From the NCBI GenBank assembly GCA_947631685.1, contig CANRMI010000002.1, forward strand, positions 245,207 to 309,206: a stretch of 64,000 bases of DNA, in the 5' to 3' direction. Both the position numbers and the translations under genes were made by a program. The notes beneath the pieces are model-generated. The model saw only the letters and a program-made list of their open reading frames with translations. It made no database searches and was not told the origin of the DNA. Shown here one piece after another: positions 25,371 through 34,735 of the stretch (position 1 is its first letter; each line of letters begins with the position of its first letter). This DNA is from an uncultured Lachnospiraceae bacterium. GTDB taxonomy: Bacteria; Bacillota; Clostridia; Lachnospirales; Lachnospiraceae.

Positions 25371-27197
25371 ATGTGTGGAATCGTAGGATATATCGGAAAC
25401 AGGGCGGCGGCGCCCATTGTGCTGGACGGCCTTTCCAGGTTGGAATACCGGGGATATGATTCGGCCGGGCTGGCGGTTTTGAACAACGGAGAAATTCAGA
25501 TCACAAAGGCCATGGGCCGGCTGAAGGTACTGGAAAACCTTACCCATGGGGGAGAGACCATGCCCGGAAACGCCGGGATCGGTCATACGCGCTGGGCCAC
25601 TCACGGGGCACCCAGCGACATCAATTCCCATCCCCATTTTAATAAAGAAAAGACCATTGCGGTGGTTCACAATGGGATTATCGAGAACTATCTCGCCCTG
25701 AGAAAGAAACTGACGGGAAAGGGCTATGAGTTTGTATCCGAAACGGACACGGAGGTACTGGTCCATCTCCTGGATTATTATTATAAAGGGGATCCCCTGG
25801 AGGCCATTACCAAGGTGCTGCACAGGGTGGAGGGCTCCTATGCCCTGGGAATCCTTTTCGCAGAGCATCCGGGAGATATTTACGCGGTCCGCAAGGACAG
25901 CCCGCTGATCGTAGGACAGAATGCGGAAGGCTGTTTTATTGCCTCAGACGTACCCGCAATCTTAAAATATACCAGGACGGTATATTATGTAGACAATCAG
26001 GAGGTGGTAAAGCTCTCTCCCGACCATTTGAACTTTTATTCCGTGGATGGGGAGGAGCTGCAGAAAGAAGCGGTTACCATTGATTGGGATGCCAACGCCG
26101 CGGAAAAAGAGGGCTATGAGCATTTTATGCTGAAAGAGATCTACGAGCAGCCCAAAACCGTAGCGGATACCATCTCTCCCCGGGTGAAAAACGGAGAGAT
26201 CGTGATCGAAGAGCTGAATATGACGGACAAAGAACTGCAGGAGATCAGGAGAATACATATTGTGGCCTGCGGTTCCGCTTACCACACGGGAGTGGCGGCG
26301 AAATACATTTTGGAGGGCATGGTAAGGATTCCTGTAGAAGTGGATGTGGCATCGGAATTTCGGTACCGGAATCCCATTCTGGAGGAAGGCTCCATGGTAA
26401 TCGTCATCAGCCAGTCCGGTGAAACGGCGGACACACTGGCTGCCTTGCGGGAAGCCAGAAAGCAGGGCTTTAAAGTGCTGGGCATTGTCAATGTGGTGGG
26501 AAGCTCCATCGCCAGAGAAGCTGACAATGTCATGTACACCTGGGCGGGACCGGAAATCGCGGTGGCGACCACCAAGGCCTACAGCGCGCAGCTTTCGGCT
26601 CTTTATCTGCTGGCCATCCGGTTAGGCAGGGCCAGGGGCATCATAAGCGATTCCCTGCTGGCAGAGCTGTTGGAGGATCTGCGGAAGCTGCCCAATCAGA
26701 TTGAGCTTTTGCTGGGACAGAAAGAAAAAATACAAAGGTTTGCCAACCGCTATGTGGGAGCTAAAGATATTTTCTTTATCGGACGGGGCATCGACTACGC
26801 GATCTCCCTGGAAGGCTCCCTGAAATTAAAAGAAACTTCCTATGTACATTCCGAGGCCTATCCCGCAGGGGAGTTAAAGCATGGCCCCATTTCCCTGATC
26901 GAGGATGGCACGCTGGTGGTCGCGGTATCTACCCAGCCCGCGCTCTATCAGAAAACGATCAGCAATATGGTGGAGGTAAAGGCCAGAGGCGCGTTTGTCA
27001 TGGCCGTTACCTGCGAGGGCAATAAGGCCATAGAAAAGGCGGCGGACTATGTGTTCTATATTCCGGAAAGCAACCCCTATCTGGCCAATTCCCTGGCGAT
27101 CATTCCGCTGCAGCTGTTCAGTTATTATGTGGCGGTGGGCAAGGGCTGCGATGTGGATAAACCCAGAAACCTGGCCAAATCCGTGACGGTGGAATAG
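25371..27197 (+). CDS. glmS: Glutamine-fructose-6-phosphate aminotransferase
   Basis: GlmS makes glucosamine-6-phosphate from fructose-6-phosphate and glutamine, the first step to UDP-GlcNAc and peptidoglycan. The 608-residue protein has an N-terminal Ntn glutaminase beginning MCGIVGY, whose Cys2 becomes the nucleophile, and two SIS sugar-isomerase domains (SQSGETADT near residue 345). It ends DKPRNLAKSVTVE, the family's strict C-terminus. The start must be 25371 because Cys has to follow Met; an in-frame ATG at 25347 would bury it. A TATAAT at 25330 could be its -10. A short GCCGC/GCGGC hairpin (25349-25360) lies just upstream. No glmS ribozyme is seen. Confidence 0.97.
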   Translation: MCGIVGYIGNRAAAPIVLDGLSRLEYRGYDSAGLAVLNNGEIQITKAMGRLKVLENLTHGGETMPGNAGIGHTRWATHGAPSDINSHPHFNKEKTIAVVHNGIIENYLALRKKLTGKGYEFVSETDTEVLVHLLDYYYKGDPLEAITKVLHRVEGSYALGILFAEHPGDIYAVRKDSPLIVGQNAEGCFIASDVPAILKYTRTVYYVDNQEVVKLSPDHLNFYSVDGEELQKEAVTIDWDANAAEKEGYEHFMLKEIYEQPKTVADTISPRVKNGEIVIEELNMTDKELQEIRRIHIVACGSAYHTGVAAKYILEGMVRIPVEVDVASEFRYRNPILEEGSMVIVISQSGETADTLAALREARKQGFKVLGIVNVVGSSIAREADNVMYTWAGPEIAVATTKAYSAQLSALYLLAIRLGRARGIISDSLLAELLEDLRKLPNQIELLLGQKEKIQRFANRYVGAKDIFFIGRGIDYAISLEGSLKLKETSYVHSEAYPAGELKHGPISLIEDGTLVVAVSTQPALYQKTISNMVEVKARGAFVMAVTCEGNKAIEKAADYVFYIPESNPYLANSLAIIPLQLFSYYVAVGKGCDVDKPRNLAKSVTVE

Positions 27198-27326
27198 ACT
27201 GCTTTTGCGAAAAGATTTATGCTTTTCATATGGGAATTTAACAAAAATCACATATTTTTATCACAGAAAAGACACAAATGCTGAATATACTGGCCTTATC
27301 AAGCAAAGGAAAAGAGGTAATGCGTG

Positions 27327-28637
27327 ATGTATGACAATGAAAGCGTAACGGAGCAGCCTGTGAAGAAAAAAGGAGGTTTCGGGCGTTTTTGCAAGAAAGT
27401 GCTGGCTGGCGCCTGTGTGGGACTGTGTTTCGGCCTTTGCGCCGGAGCGGGCCTTTACGCCGTGGGCGAAAGCACCGGGCTTTTGGACAAAGTGGATGAG
27501 GCCTATACTCTGGCGCAGGAGGAAAATAAGCGCAAGCCCCCCGTACCGGAGGGCGGCAGTATATTAAATCCTGACAGCAGCATAGACCAGGACGACAATG
27601 ACAACGGCATTTCCACAGCACCTGTGATAAATGTTTCCGGTGAGAGTGGCGCCGGGGATGTTTCCGCCATGGTGGAAGAGGTAATGCCAGCCATGGTGTC
27701 CATTGTCAACACCCAGACTGAGCAGTATTACTACTTCGGACAGATAGTGGAAAGACAGGGGGGCGGCAGCGGTTCCGGTATTATCGTAGGAGAAAACGAT
27801 ACCGAGCTGTTGATCGCGACCAACTACCATGTCATAGAAGGCGCGGAAGAACTGACGGTGTACTTTATTGACGATACACAGGCACAGGCCACCGTAAAGG
27901 GCACTGATCCGGATATGGACCTGGCGGTGATCGCGGTTCCTTTTGATAAACTGGATATGAGCACCAGAGCAGCCATTACGGTTGCCAGACTGGGGGATTC
28001 CGACAGCCTCAAAGTTGGGGAACCTGTGGTGGCGATCGGCAATGCGCTGGGTTACGGACAGTCCATGACAGGCGGCTGGATCAGCGCTCTGAACAGGGAA
28101 GTGGAGTTGGAGGACGGCTCCACGGGAACCTTTATCCAGACAGACGCGGCGATCAATCCCGGTAACTCCGGAGGCGCGCTGTTAAATGTGCGCGGCGAGG
28201 TGATCGGTATTAATTCCAACAAGATCGGCGGTACTCTCGTGGACGGTATGGGCTATGCCATTCCCATCTCGGCGGCTCAGCCCATCCTGGAAGATCTGAT
28301 GCTGCGGGAAACCAGGGATAAGGTGGACGAAGACCAGGTAGGATACTTGGGGATCATTCCCCGGTCAGTAACGGCTGAGGCCGCTGAAATATACGGTATG
28401 CCCCAGGGGGTATATGTATCCGGCCTGGAAGAGGGAACACCGGCGGCGGAAGGCGGTATCCTGCAGGGAGACATCATCACCAAATTTGACGGCATACGGC
28501 TCTATTCCGAAGAGGACCTGCGGGAGACCTTAGAGTATTACAAGGCCGGTGAGACCGTGGAGATCCTGATCATGCGGATTGAGAACGGTGAGTGGACGGA
28601 AAATACATTGACCGTGCAGTTAGGCAGCAGGCCCTGA
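27327..28637 (+). CDS. HtrA/DegP-family serine protease with PDZ domain
   Basis: This envelope quality-control protease degrades misfolded proteins outside the membrane. The 436-residue protein has a cytoplasmic N-terminus, a transmembrane anchor (about residues 27-50), an S1C trypsin-like domain and a C-terminal PDZ domain. The catalytic triad is complete: TNYHVIEG (H168), DPDMDLAV (D198) and NPGNSGGAL (S281). The PDZ region includes GVYVSGLEEGTPAAEGG. The ATG at 27327 is preferred over the GTG one codon upstream. The gene stands alone, with a 125-bp AT-rich leader in front and a strong terminator behind. Confidence 0.94.
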   Translation: MYDNESVTEQPVKKKGGFGRFCKKVLAGACVGLCFGLCAGAGLYAVGESTGLLDKVDEAYTLAQEENKRKPPVPEGGSILNPDSSIDQDDNDNGISTAPVINVSGESGAGDVSAMVEEVMPAMVSIVNTQTEQYYYFGQIVERQGGGSGSGIIVGENDTELLIATNYHVIEGAEELTVYFIDDTQAQATVKGTDPDMDLAVIAVPFDKLDMSTRAAITVARLGDSDSLKVGEPVVAIGNALGYGQSMTGGWISALNREVELEDGSTGTFIQTDAAINPGNSGGALLNVRGEVIGINSNKIGGTLVDGMGYAIPISAAQPILEDLMLRETRDKVDEDQVGYLGIIPRSVTAEAAEIYGMPQGVYVSGLEEGTPAAEGGILQGDIITKFDGIRLYSEEDLRETLEYYKAGETVEILIMRIENGEWTENTLTVQLGSRP

Positions 28638-28666
28638 GAAGGCATACTTGAGAAGACATATAATAA

Positions 28667-28700
28667 AGAAACCCGAAGGCGGAATGGCTTTCGGGTTTCT
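28667..28700 (+). terminator. Rho-independent terminator after htrA
   Basis: A 14-bp stem (AGAAACCCGAAGGC with GCTTTCGGGTTTCT, including one wobble pair) with a 6-nt loop lies 30 bp after the htrA stop. Confidence 0.85.
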
Positions 28701-28753
28701 GTGCTTTCAGCTTTTTTTGAAGAACTTTCCAGCTTTTTTTAGAAAAACTTCAC

Positions 28754-28782
28754 TTGTACAGAAGAACGGTATCCGATATAAT
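28754..28782 (+). promoter_or_regulatory. Promoter for the clpX-like gene
   Basis: TTGTAC and TATAAT are 17 bp apart, 40 bp before the ATG at 28822. Just upstream, CAGCTTTTTTT occurs twice (near 28708 and 28730). Confidence 0.75.
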
Positions 28783-28821
28783 GAGAGTGTCTGAAGTCAG
28801 AATGAAATGAGGGAGAAGATT

Positions 28822-30363
28822 ATGGCGGAGTACGATAATCAGGATATAGAAGAAATAAATAAGGACGAAGAGAAGAAAGACCAGGAGCCAAAAGACGAAG
28901 AGAAGAAAAAACAGGATCCGAAAGACGAAGAGAAGAAGTCCGAATACGAGGACGTCTGCTTTATCTGCCGCAGACCTGAGAGCAAGACCGGCAAGATGTT
29001 CAGACTGCCTAACAATATCTCGGTGTGCAATGACTGTATGCACAAGACCATGGATACGGTCAGCCAGTTTGACTATCAGGGTATGCTGAACAACCCGGCG
29101 TTTACGCAGGATCCCAATATGGCGGAGAAGGGATTTCCCAATATCCGCTTTGTGAATATCGCGGATCTGCAGGGAGAGGGCGGTATTCCCAATAAGCAGA
29201 AGATCAAAAAGAAAAAGGCGGCGGAGGATACGGAGGCAGTGCTGGACATCCGCAACATTCCCGCGCCCCATAAGATCAAGGCCAGCCTGGACGAATATGT
29301 GGTAGGACAGGAGCATGCCAAAAAGGTGATCTCCGTAGCGGTATACAACCACTATAAACGGGTGGCTACGGGCACCATGGACGATATCGAGATCGAAAAA
29401 TCCAATATGCTCATGATCGGTCCGACAGGCTGCGGGAAAACTTATCTGGTAAAAACGCTGGCAAGGCTTTTGGATGTGCCCTTAGCTATAGCAGACGCCA
29501 CTTCCCTGACGGAGGCGGGCTACATAGGCGACGATATTGAGAGCGTAGTATCCAAGCTGCTGGCCGCGGCGGACAATGACGTGGAAAAAGCGGAGCGGGG
29601 TATTATCTTTATTGACGAGATCGATAAGATCGCCAAGAAAAAGAATACTACCTCCAGGGACGTGAGCGGAGAATCCGTACAGCAGGGCATGCTGAAGCTT
29701 TTGGAGGGCGCGGAGGTGGAGGTACCGGTGGGCGCTAACAGCAAAAACGCCATGGTGCCCCTGGCAACGATCAATACCCGGAATATTCTGTTCATCTGCG
29801 GCGGCGCTTTTCCCGATCTGGAGGAGATCATCAAGGAAAGGCTGACGAAGCAGAGCTCTATGGGCTTTAACGCGGAATTAAAGGACCGTTTTGACAAAGA
29901 AAAGAATCTGCTGTCTAAGGTGACAGTGGAGGACATAAGGAAATTCGGCATGATCCCTGAATTTATCGGCCGTCTGCCCATCATCTTTACGCTGGAGGGC
30001 TTGACAAAGGAGATGATGGTCAAGGTTTTGAAAGAGCCGAAAAACGCTATTTTAAAACAGTACCAGAAGCTGCTGGAATTGGATGAGGTCAAACTGGATT
30101 TTGATGAGGAGGCGCTGGAAGCCATTGCCGAAAAAGCCATGGAGAGGGATACGGGTGCCAGAGCGCTGCGCTCCATTATCGAGGAGTTCATGCTGGATAT
30201 TATGTATGAGATCCCCAAGGATGACAATATCGGAACGGTAACCATTACCAGAGAATACATTGAAGGCACGGGAGGTCCTGTGATCGGAATCCGCGGCAGT
30301 CAGGCAGAGGAGCAGGGAACGCCGCTTCTGCCCAGGGCGGGAAGAGCCGCCTGGCAGGAATAG
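28822..30363 (+). CDS. ClpX-like AAA+ unfoldase with N-terminal extension
   Basis: The protein is a ClpX-family ATPase, which unfolds substrates for ClpP. It has 513 residues against about 420 for ordinary ClpX. The extra part is an acidic/basic N-terminus with two to three KDEEKK repeats (residues 5-42). A C4 zinc finger follows (C46, C49, C69, C72), then Walker A GPTGCGKT (about 200-207), the pore loop GYIG, Walker B IIFIDEID and a C-terminal ARALRSIIEE. The ClpP-docking IGF loop reads MGF (347-349). No clpP, tig or lon is next to it, so this is probably a second, divergent ClpX rather than the housekeeping copy. The ATG at 28822 has GGGAG; 28807 is an alternative start. Confidence 0.85.
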   Translation: MAEYDNQDIEEINKDEEKKDQEPKDEEKKKQDPKDEEKKSEYEDVCFICRRPESKTGKMFRLPNNISVCNDCMHKTMDTVSQFDYQGMLNNPAFTQDPNMAEKGFPNIRFVNIADLQGEGGIPNKQKIKKKKAAEDTEAVLDIRNIPAPHKIKASLDEYVVGQEHAKKVISVAVYNHYKRVATGTMDDIEIEKSNMLMIGPTGCGKTYLVKTLARLLDVPLAIADATSLTEAGYIGDDIESVVSKLLAAADNDVEKAERGIIFIDEIDKIAKKKNTTSRDVSGESVQQGMLKLLEGAEVEVPVGANSKNAMVPLATINTRNILFICGGAFPDLEEIIKERLTKQSSMGFNAELKDRFDKEKNLLSKVTVEDIRKFGMIPEFIGRLPIIFTLEGLTKEMMVKVLKEPKNAILKQYQKLLELDEVKLDFDEEALEAIAEKAMERDTGARALRSIIEEFMLDIMYEIPKDDNIGTVTITREYIEGTGGPVIGIRGSQAEEQGTPLLPRAGRAAWQE

Positions 30364-30397
30364 AAACAGGAAAAACGCATAGGATAATAAAAAAGCA

Positions 30398-30436
30398 GGA
30401 AGCAGGAAACGGGTATCGTGGAGTGCTTCCTTTTTT
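30398..30436 (+). terminator. Terminator after the clpX-like gene, abutting the next start
   Basis: GGAAGCA pairs with TGCTTCC across a 19-nt loop and is followed by six T. The T run ends right where the subtilase reading frame begins. Confidence 0.6.
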
Positions 30437-30442
30437 GTGAAT

Positions 30443-32131
30443 ATGGATTGCAGAGAACAATTTGAATCGGAAAACTATGCGGAACTGATAACGGGAATAC
30501 AGGTGGGAGAGTCCGAATACTGCAATATCGATATAAACGGGCGCTTCAGTGTGCTTTCTATTGACAGGGGCCGGATAGCCGGAGAAGAAGGGCTGCTCTA
30601 TGTATACGGCTATCTGCCTAAGGTATTTGGCCTGATGGCACAAGACTTTACGGAGGCGGCACTGGGCAGTTCGGGAATCTTACAGACGCAGGGGCCGCCC
30701 TTGTCCTTAAATGGAAGCGGAGTGGTCATGGCCTTTATTGATACGGGAATCCGCTTTGCCATGGAAGAATTTTTAAATGCGGCGGGGAATACCCGTATTC
30801 TGGCGCTTTGGGACCAGAACCTGACGGCGGGAGAGCCGCCCCAGGGATACGGTTACGGTACCCTGTTTTCCAGGGAGGACATTAACAGGGCGCTGCGGAC
30901 GGAAAATCCCTATGAGACACTGCCCTCCTATGACGAAATAGGGCATGGAACGCAAATGGCCAGCGTGGGGGCGGGAAGTATCGTGGACGGAGGACGCAGC
31001 TTCAGAGGAGCGGCGCCGGAAGCGGATATTGTGGTGGTAAAGCTGCGGCAGGCCAAGCAATATCTCAGGGACTTTTATCTTTTACCGGAAGGGGTGCCGG
31101 CCTATTCGGAAGCGGACATTATGCTGGGAGTAAAATTTGCCGAGTCCTTTGCCGTGACCTTCAGGCGCCCGGTGGTGATCTGCCTGGGGATCGGCACCAA
31201 TCTGGGCAATCATACCACCGGCACCAATCTGGCCCGCTATCTGAATGAACTGGCGAATGTGCGCAGCAGGGGGATTGTACTGTGCGGCGGCAACGAAGGA
31301 AACGCGGGACACCATTTCAGTACGCCGGTGCCCAGCGCCAGGATAGGGGCAGGAGACGCTTACACGGATGTGGAGATCCGTGTGGGAGAGGGAGAGAGGG
31401 GCTTTATGCTGGAGCTGTGGGGAAACGGCTTCGATGTGCTGACGGTTTCTCTGCGGACGCCGGGGGGAGAGATCATTCCCCGCTTCCGGCTGGGAACGGG
31501 GCAGAGCCAGACCTTTGGTTTCGTATATGAAAGAGCGCGGGTTACCATAGACAGCGTACTGGTGGAACCGAGTTCCGGAGATGAACTGGTCGCGTTTCGG
31601 TTCGCGGATCCTACGCCCGGCGTCTGGACGGTGCGGGTATATGCGGCGGAGAGCGGAGGCAGCGGCAAATTTCACATGTGGCTTCCCATTACGCAGTTTC
31701 TGAGCAGCAATACCTATTTTCTAAACGCCAGCCCCTATACTACTCTGACGGATCCGGGCATAGCGGAAAATCCCATTACCGTGTCCGCCTACAATGATGT
31801 CAACAACAGTCTTTACGCGGAATCCGGGCGGGGTTTTCTGGCCAACGGGCTGATAAAGCCGGATCTGGCGGCGCCGGGAGTGGAGGTTTCTACCGCGCTG
31901 GGAAGAAATACCGGCACCAGTCTTTCCGCGGCCCTGACCGCTGGCGGGGTGGCCCAGTTTTTCCAATGGGCGGTGGTGCAGCAGAATTATCCGCTGGTGC
32001 AGAACCGGGCGGTAAAGGGATATTTTATCCGCGGAGCGGCCCGCAGCGGAGAATTGGTCTATCCCAATCGGGAATGGGGTTATGGGCGCCTGGATGTGAC
32101 GGGAGTTTTTGACACGCTGGCGGGACTGTAA
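30443..32131 (+). CDS. Subtilisin-family (S8) protease, CspB-like
   Basis: The 562-residue S8 peptidase has no signal peptide, so it is likely cytoplasmic or packaged, as with the Csp proteases that act in clostridial spore germination. The triad is complete: FIDTGI (D100), GHGTQMA (H168) and GTSLSAA (S493). The long gap between His and Ser holds an inserted beta-rich domain (about residues 300-420), as in CspB-like proteins. The start is uncertain: GTG at 30437 or ATG at 30443 follow a terminator T-run without a clear ribosome site. Spore-related function is inference from the family; other cytoplasmic subtilases exist. Confidence 0.85.
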   Translation: MDCREQFESENYAELITGIQVGESEYCNIDINGRFSVLSIDRGRIAGEEGLLYVYGYLPKVFGLMAQDFTEAALGSSGILQTQGPPLSLNGSGVVMAFIDTGIRFAMEEFLNAAGNTRILALWDQNLTAGEPPQGYGYGTLFSREDINRALRTENPYETLPSYDEIGHGTQMASVGAGSIVDGGRSFRGAAPEADIVVVKLRQAKQYLRDFYLLPEGVPAYSEADIMLGVKFAESFAVTFRRPVVICLGIGTNLGNHTTGTNLARYLNELANVRSRGIVLCGGNEGNAGHHFSTPVPSARIGAGDAYTDVEIRVGEGERGFMLELWGNGFDVLTVSLRTPGGEIIPRFRLGTGQSQTFGFVYERARVTIDSVLVEPSSGDELVAFRFADPTPGVWTVRVYAAESGGSGKFHMWLPITQFLSSNTYFLNASPYTTLTDPGIAENPITVSAYNDVNNSLYAESGRGFLANGLIKPDLAAPGVEVSTALGRNTGTSLSAALTAGGVAQFFQWAVVQQNYPLVQNRAVKGYFIRGAARSGELVYPNREWGYGRLDVTGVFDTLAGL

Positions 32132-32141
32132 GAAAAAAGGA

Positions 32142-32170
32142 TAGGCATGGAGGGATTCTTCTGGTATAAT
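32142..32170 (+). promoter_or_regulatory. Promoter for the tandem glycosyltransferase pair
   Basis: TAGGCA and TATAAT are 17 bp apart, with TGG before the -10 (extended -10). It lies 70 bp before the ATG at 32242. Confidence 0.65.
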
Positions 32171-32241
32171 AATTTTATTAACGTAAAATGATTATACAAT
32201 AAGTTCGTATTGATCGTGCATAGAAGAAGACGGGGGTTCTT

Positions 32242-34707
32242 ATGCTGGATTATAATTTTACCCTGATGACGCTGCGGTTTCATATGCAAAAGCCCGATAC
32301 GCTGGTATTCTGCGGCTGGTATAGGGAAAACAACCCTGACGGGCGGGTTTTGCGCGTCTATCTGGACAGAGATGAACTGCGCCTGACTCTGCGTACAAAC
32401 AGCGGTCTGGAGGTACGACAGAAATATATCCGCTACGCGGCGGACATCAATGAAGAGATATTCGGTCTGGTGGAACTGCCAGAGGACTGGAAAGAGTTTC
32501 ACAGACTGCGGATCGTGTGTGTACACGGCAGAGAGCGTAAGACGGTCGCGTCTTTTTCTACGGCAAGATTAAAAAAGATACAGTCGCAGATCGACTACTA
32601 TCTGGAATCGGAACATGTCGCGGAAGGCAGGATTACCTTCAGCGGCTGGGCCGTGGGTCCTGCAGAGGTGGAATTTTTTGTGGAGGACGCGTCGGGGCGC
32701 CGCGTCGACGTACAGACGGAGCGGTATTACCGGAAGGACGTCATCGGCATCTACGAAGAGATTCCGCAGGATTACAGAGCGGGCTTTAAAGTGATTGTGC
32801 CGGCGGAGGGACTGGGGAAATTTTCCCTTATGATGCGGAGCGGAGAGGCAGGGAGCCGGTATCGGACCTCCTTAAAGCAGATTCTGTCGGGCAGGACAAA
32901 GGCCCACGCCGCCGCGCCGGGACTTTTACAGAAGATCAAGGCGTATTATCAGAGAAACGGGTTTCAGGCGACTCTAAGGCGGGCTGCCGCCAAGGTGCTG
33001 CACAGACCGGATCAGGAGTATCATGACTGGCGGCTGCGGCATCTGATAAGCGCCAAAGAACTGGAGGAGCAGCGCGCCAGGCAGCCGGCGTATTCTCCCC
33101 TGTTTTCCATTGTGATCCCTCTCTACCGGACTCCTCAGCAGTATCTGAAGGAGATGCTGGATTCCGTGGTGAACCAGACTTATACGAATTGGGAGCTGTG
33201 CCTGGCGGATGGCAGCGGCAGAAACAACAGCGGGACGGAACACAATGTGAGCGATTTTTTAAAAAACCGTTATGGGAGAGAAAAAAGGATCCGCTGCGTG
33301 CGCCTGGATGAAAATAAAGGAATTTCCGACAATACCAACAGCGCGCTGGCCTTGGCTAAGGGGGAGTATGTGGTGTTCGCGGATCATGACGACATCCTGC
33401 CGCCGGAAGCGCTCTATGAGTGCGCGGCTGCGCTGAACGCGGACAGAAGCATCGACATGATCTATACCGACGAAGACAAGGTCGATATGGAGAGCCGGAA
33501 GTATTTTGAGCCGAATTTCAAGCCGGATTTTAATCCGGACCTGCTGCGGAGCGTGAACTATATCTGCCATTTGTGCGTTATCAAGAAATCTCTTTTGGAC
33601 AGGGCGGGCTGGCTGAACTCCGAATATGACGGCGCCCAGGATTATGATCTGATCCTGCGCTGCACCGAAAAGGCGGAGCATATCCACCACATTCCCAAGG
33701 TGCTTTATCACTGGCGCTGCCATCCCGATTCCACGGCGGTCAGGCCGGAGAGCAAACTGTACGCCTTTGAAGCCGGCAAGCAGGCGCTTGCAGAGCACTA
33801 CGCCAGACTGGAGATCCCCGCGAAGGTGGAGCACAGCAGCTTTTACGGTATGTACCATACCCGTTACTGCTGGGATGAAAAGCCACTTATCTCTATCCTG
33901 ATACCCAATAAAGATCATTTGGAGGATCTGCAAAAGTGCGTACGGTCTATTTTGGACAAGTCCGTTTATGAGAATTATGAATTTGTCATCATAGAGAACA
34001 ACAGTACGCAGGAGAGGACCTTTGCGGGCTATAAGGCCCTGGAGGCCGCCTGTGATAAGGTACGGGTGGTGTATTACAAGGGAGAGTTTAACTTTTCTAA
34101 GATCAATAATTTTGGAGCCGCCCATGCCAGGGGGAGCTATCTGCTTTTGCTGAACAATGATACGGAGCTGATCAGTCCGGACGCCCTTTGGGAAATGCTG
34201 GGATACTGTATGCGGGAGGATGTGGGCGCGGTGGGAGCCAAGCTCTGCTATGAGGACGATACGATCCAGCATGCGGGAGTGGTGGTCGGATTCGGCGGCG
34301 TGGCCGGACATGCCTTTATCGGTTCTTCCCGCTTTGACCTGGGGTATCAGGCCCGCATTGCCTGCGCTCAGGATTATTCCGCGGTGACGGCGGCCTGTTT
34401 GATGACGCCGAAGGATGTCTTTTTGTCGGTGGGAGGCCTGAGCGAAGAACTGCAGGTCGCTTTCAATGACATTGACTATTGTATGAAAGTGCGGGCATTG
34501 GGAAAACTGGTAGTTTATACCCCCTATGCGGAGCTGTACCACTATGAGTCCAAGTCCAGGGGGTTAGAAGATACTCCGGAAAAGGTGGCACGTTTCAACA
34601 GAGAAGCGGATGTGTTCAGGAAGAAGTGGCCGGACATCCTGAAAAACGGGGATCCGTATTACAATCCCAATCTTTCCTTGGACAGAGCGGATTTTGCCTT
34701 AAAGTAA
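32242..34707 (+). CDS. Tandem-domain GT2 glycosyltransferase with novel N-terminal domain
   Basis: The 821-residue protein has an unrecognised N-terminal domain (residues 1-280, beta-rich), then two GT-A folds of family GT2. The first begins PLFSIVIPLYRTP (about 286) with DHDD (about 380) and YTDEDK (about 409). The second begins PLISILIPNKDH (about 547) with LLLNNDTEL (about 637). No membrane helix is visible, so it acts at the cytoplasmic face. Two domains in one chain suggest a bifunctional enzyme adding alternating linkages or two sugars. The C-terminus, YYNPNLSLDRADFALK, is shared with the next gene, which is a paralogue. The sugar is unknown; rhamnose is plausible given the rfb genes. 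Confidence 0.88.
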   Translation: MLDYNFTLMTLRFHMQKPDTLVFCGWYRENNPDGRVLRVYLDRDELRLTLRTNSGLEVRQKYIRYAADINEEIFGLVELPEDWKEFHRLRIVCVHGRERKTVASFSTARLKKIQSQIDYYLESEHVAEGRITFSGWAVGPAEVEFFVEDASGRRVDVQTERYYRKDVIGIYEEIPQDYRAGFKVIVPAEGLGKFSLMMRSGEAGSRYRTSLKQILSGRTKAHAAAPGLLQKIKAYYQRNGFQATLRRAAAKVLHRPDQEYHDWRLRHLISAKELEEQRARQPAYSPLFSIVIPLYRTPQQYLKEMLDSVVNQTYTNWELCLADGSGRNNSGTEHNVSDFLKNRYGREKRIRCVRLDENKGISDNTNSALALAKGEYVVFADHDDILPPEALYECAAALNADRSIDMIYTDEDKVDMESRKYFEPNFKPDFNPDLLRSVNYICHLCVIKKSLLDRAGWLNSEYDGAQDYDLILRCTEKAEHIHHIPKVLYHWRCHPDSTAVRPESKLYAFEAGKQALAEHYARLEIPAKVEHSSFYGMYHTRYCWDEKPLISILIPNKDHLEDLQKCVRSILDKSVYENYEFVIIENNSTQERTFAGYKALEAACDKVRVVYYKGEFNFSKINNFGAAHARGSYLLLLNNDTELISPDALWEMLGYCMREDVGAVGAKLCYEDDTIQHAGVVVGFGGVAGHAFIGSSRFDLGYQARIACAQDYSAVTAACLMTPKDVFLSVGGLSEELQVAFNDIDYCMKVRALGKLVVYTPYAELYHYESKSRGLEDTPEKVARFNREADVFRKKWPDILKNGDPYYNPNLSLDRADFALK

Positions 34708-34735
34708 ACGCTCCGGCGGGGCATGGAGAAGAAAC

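Noticed and set aside
33259..34542. Long minus-strand open frame of 427 codons
   Set aside because: It lies inside a clear GT2 gene and has no domain, ribosome site or sensible composition; it is a by-product of codon bias.
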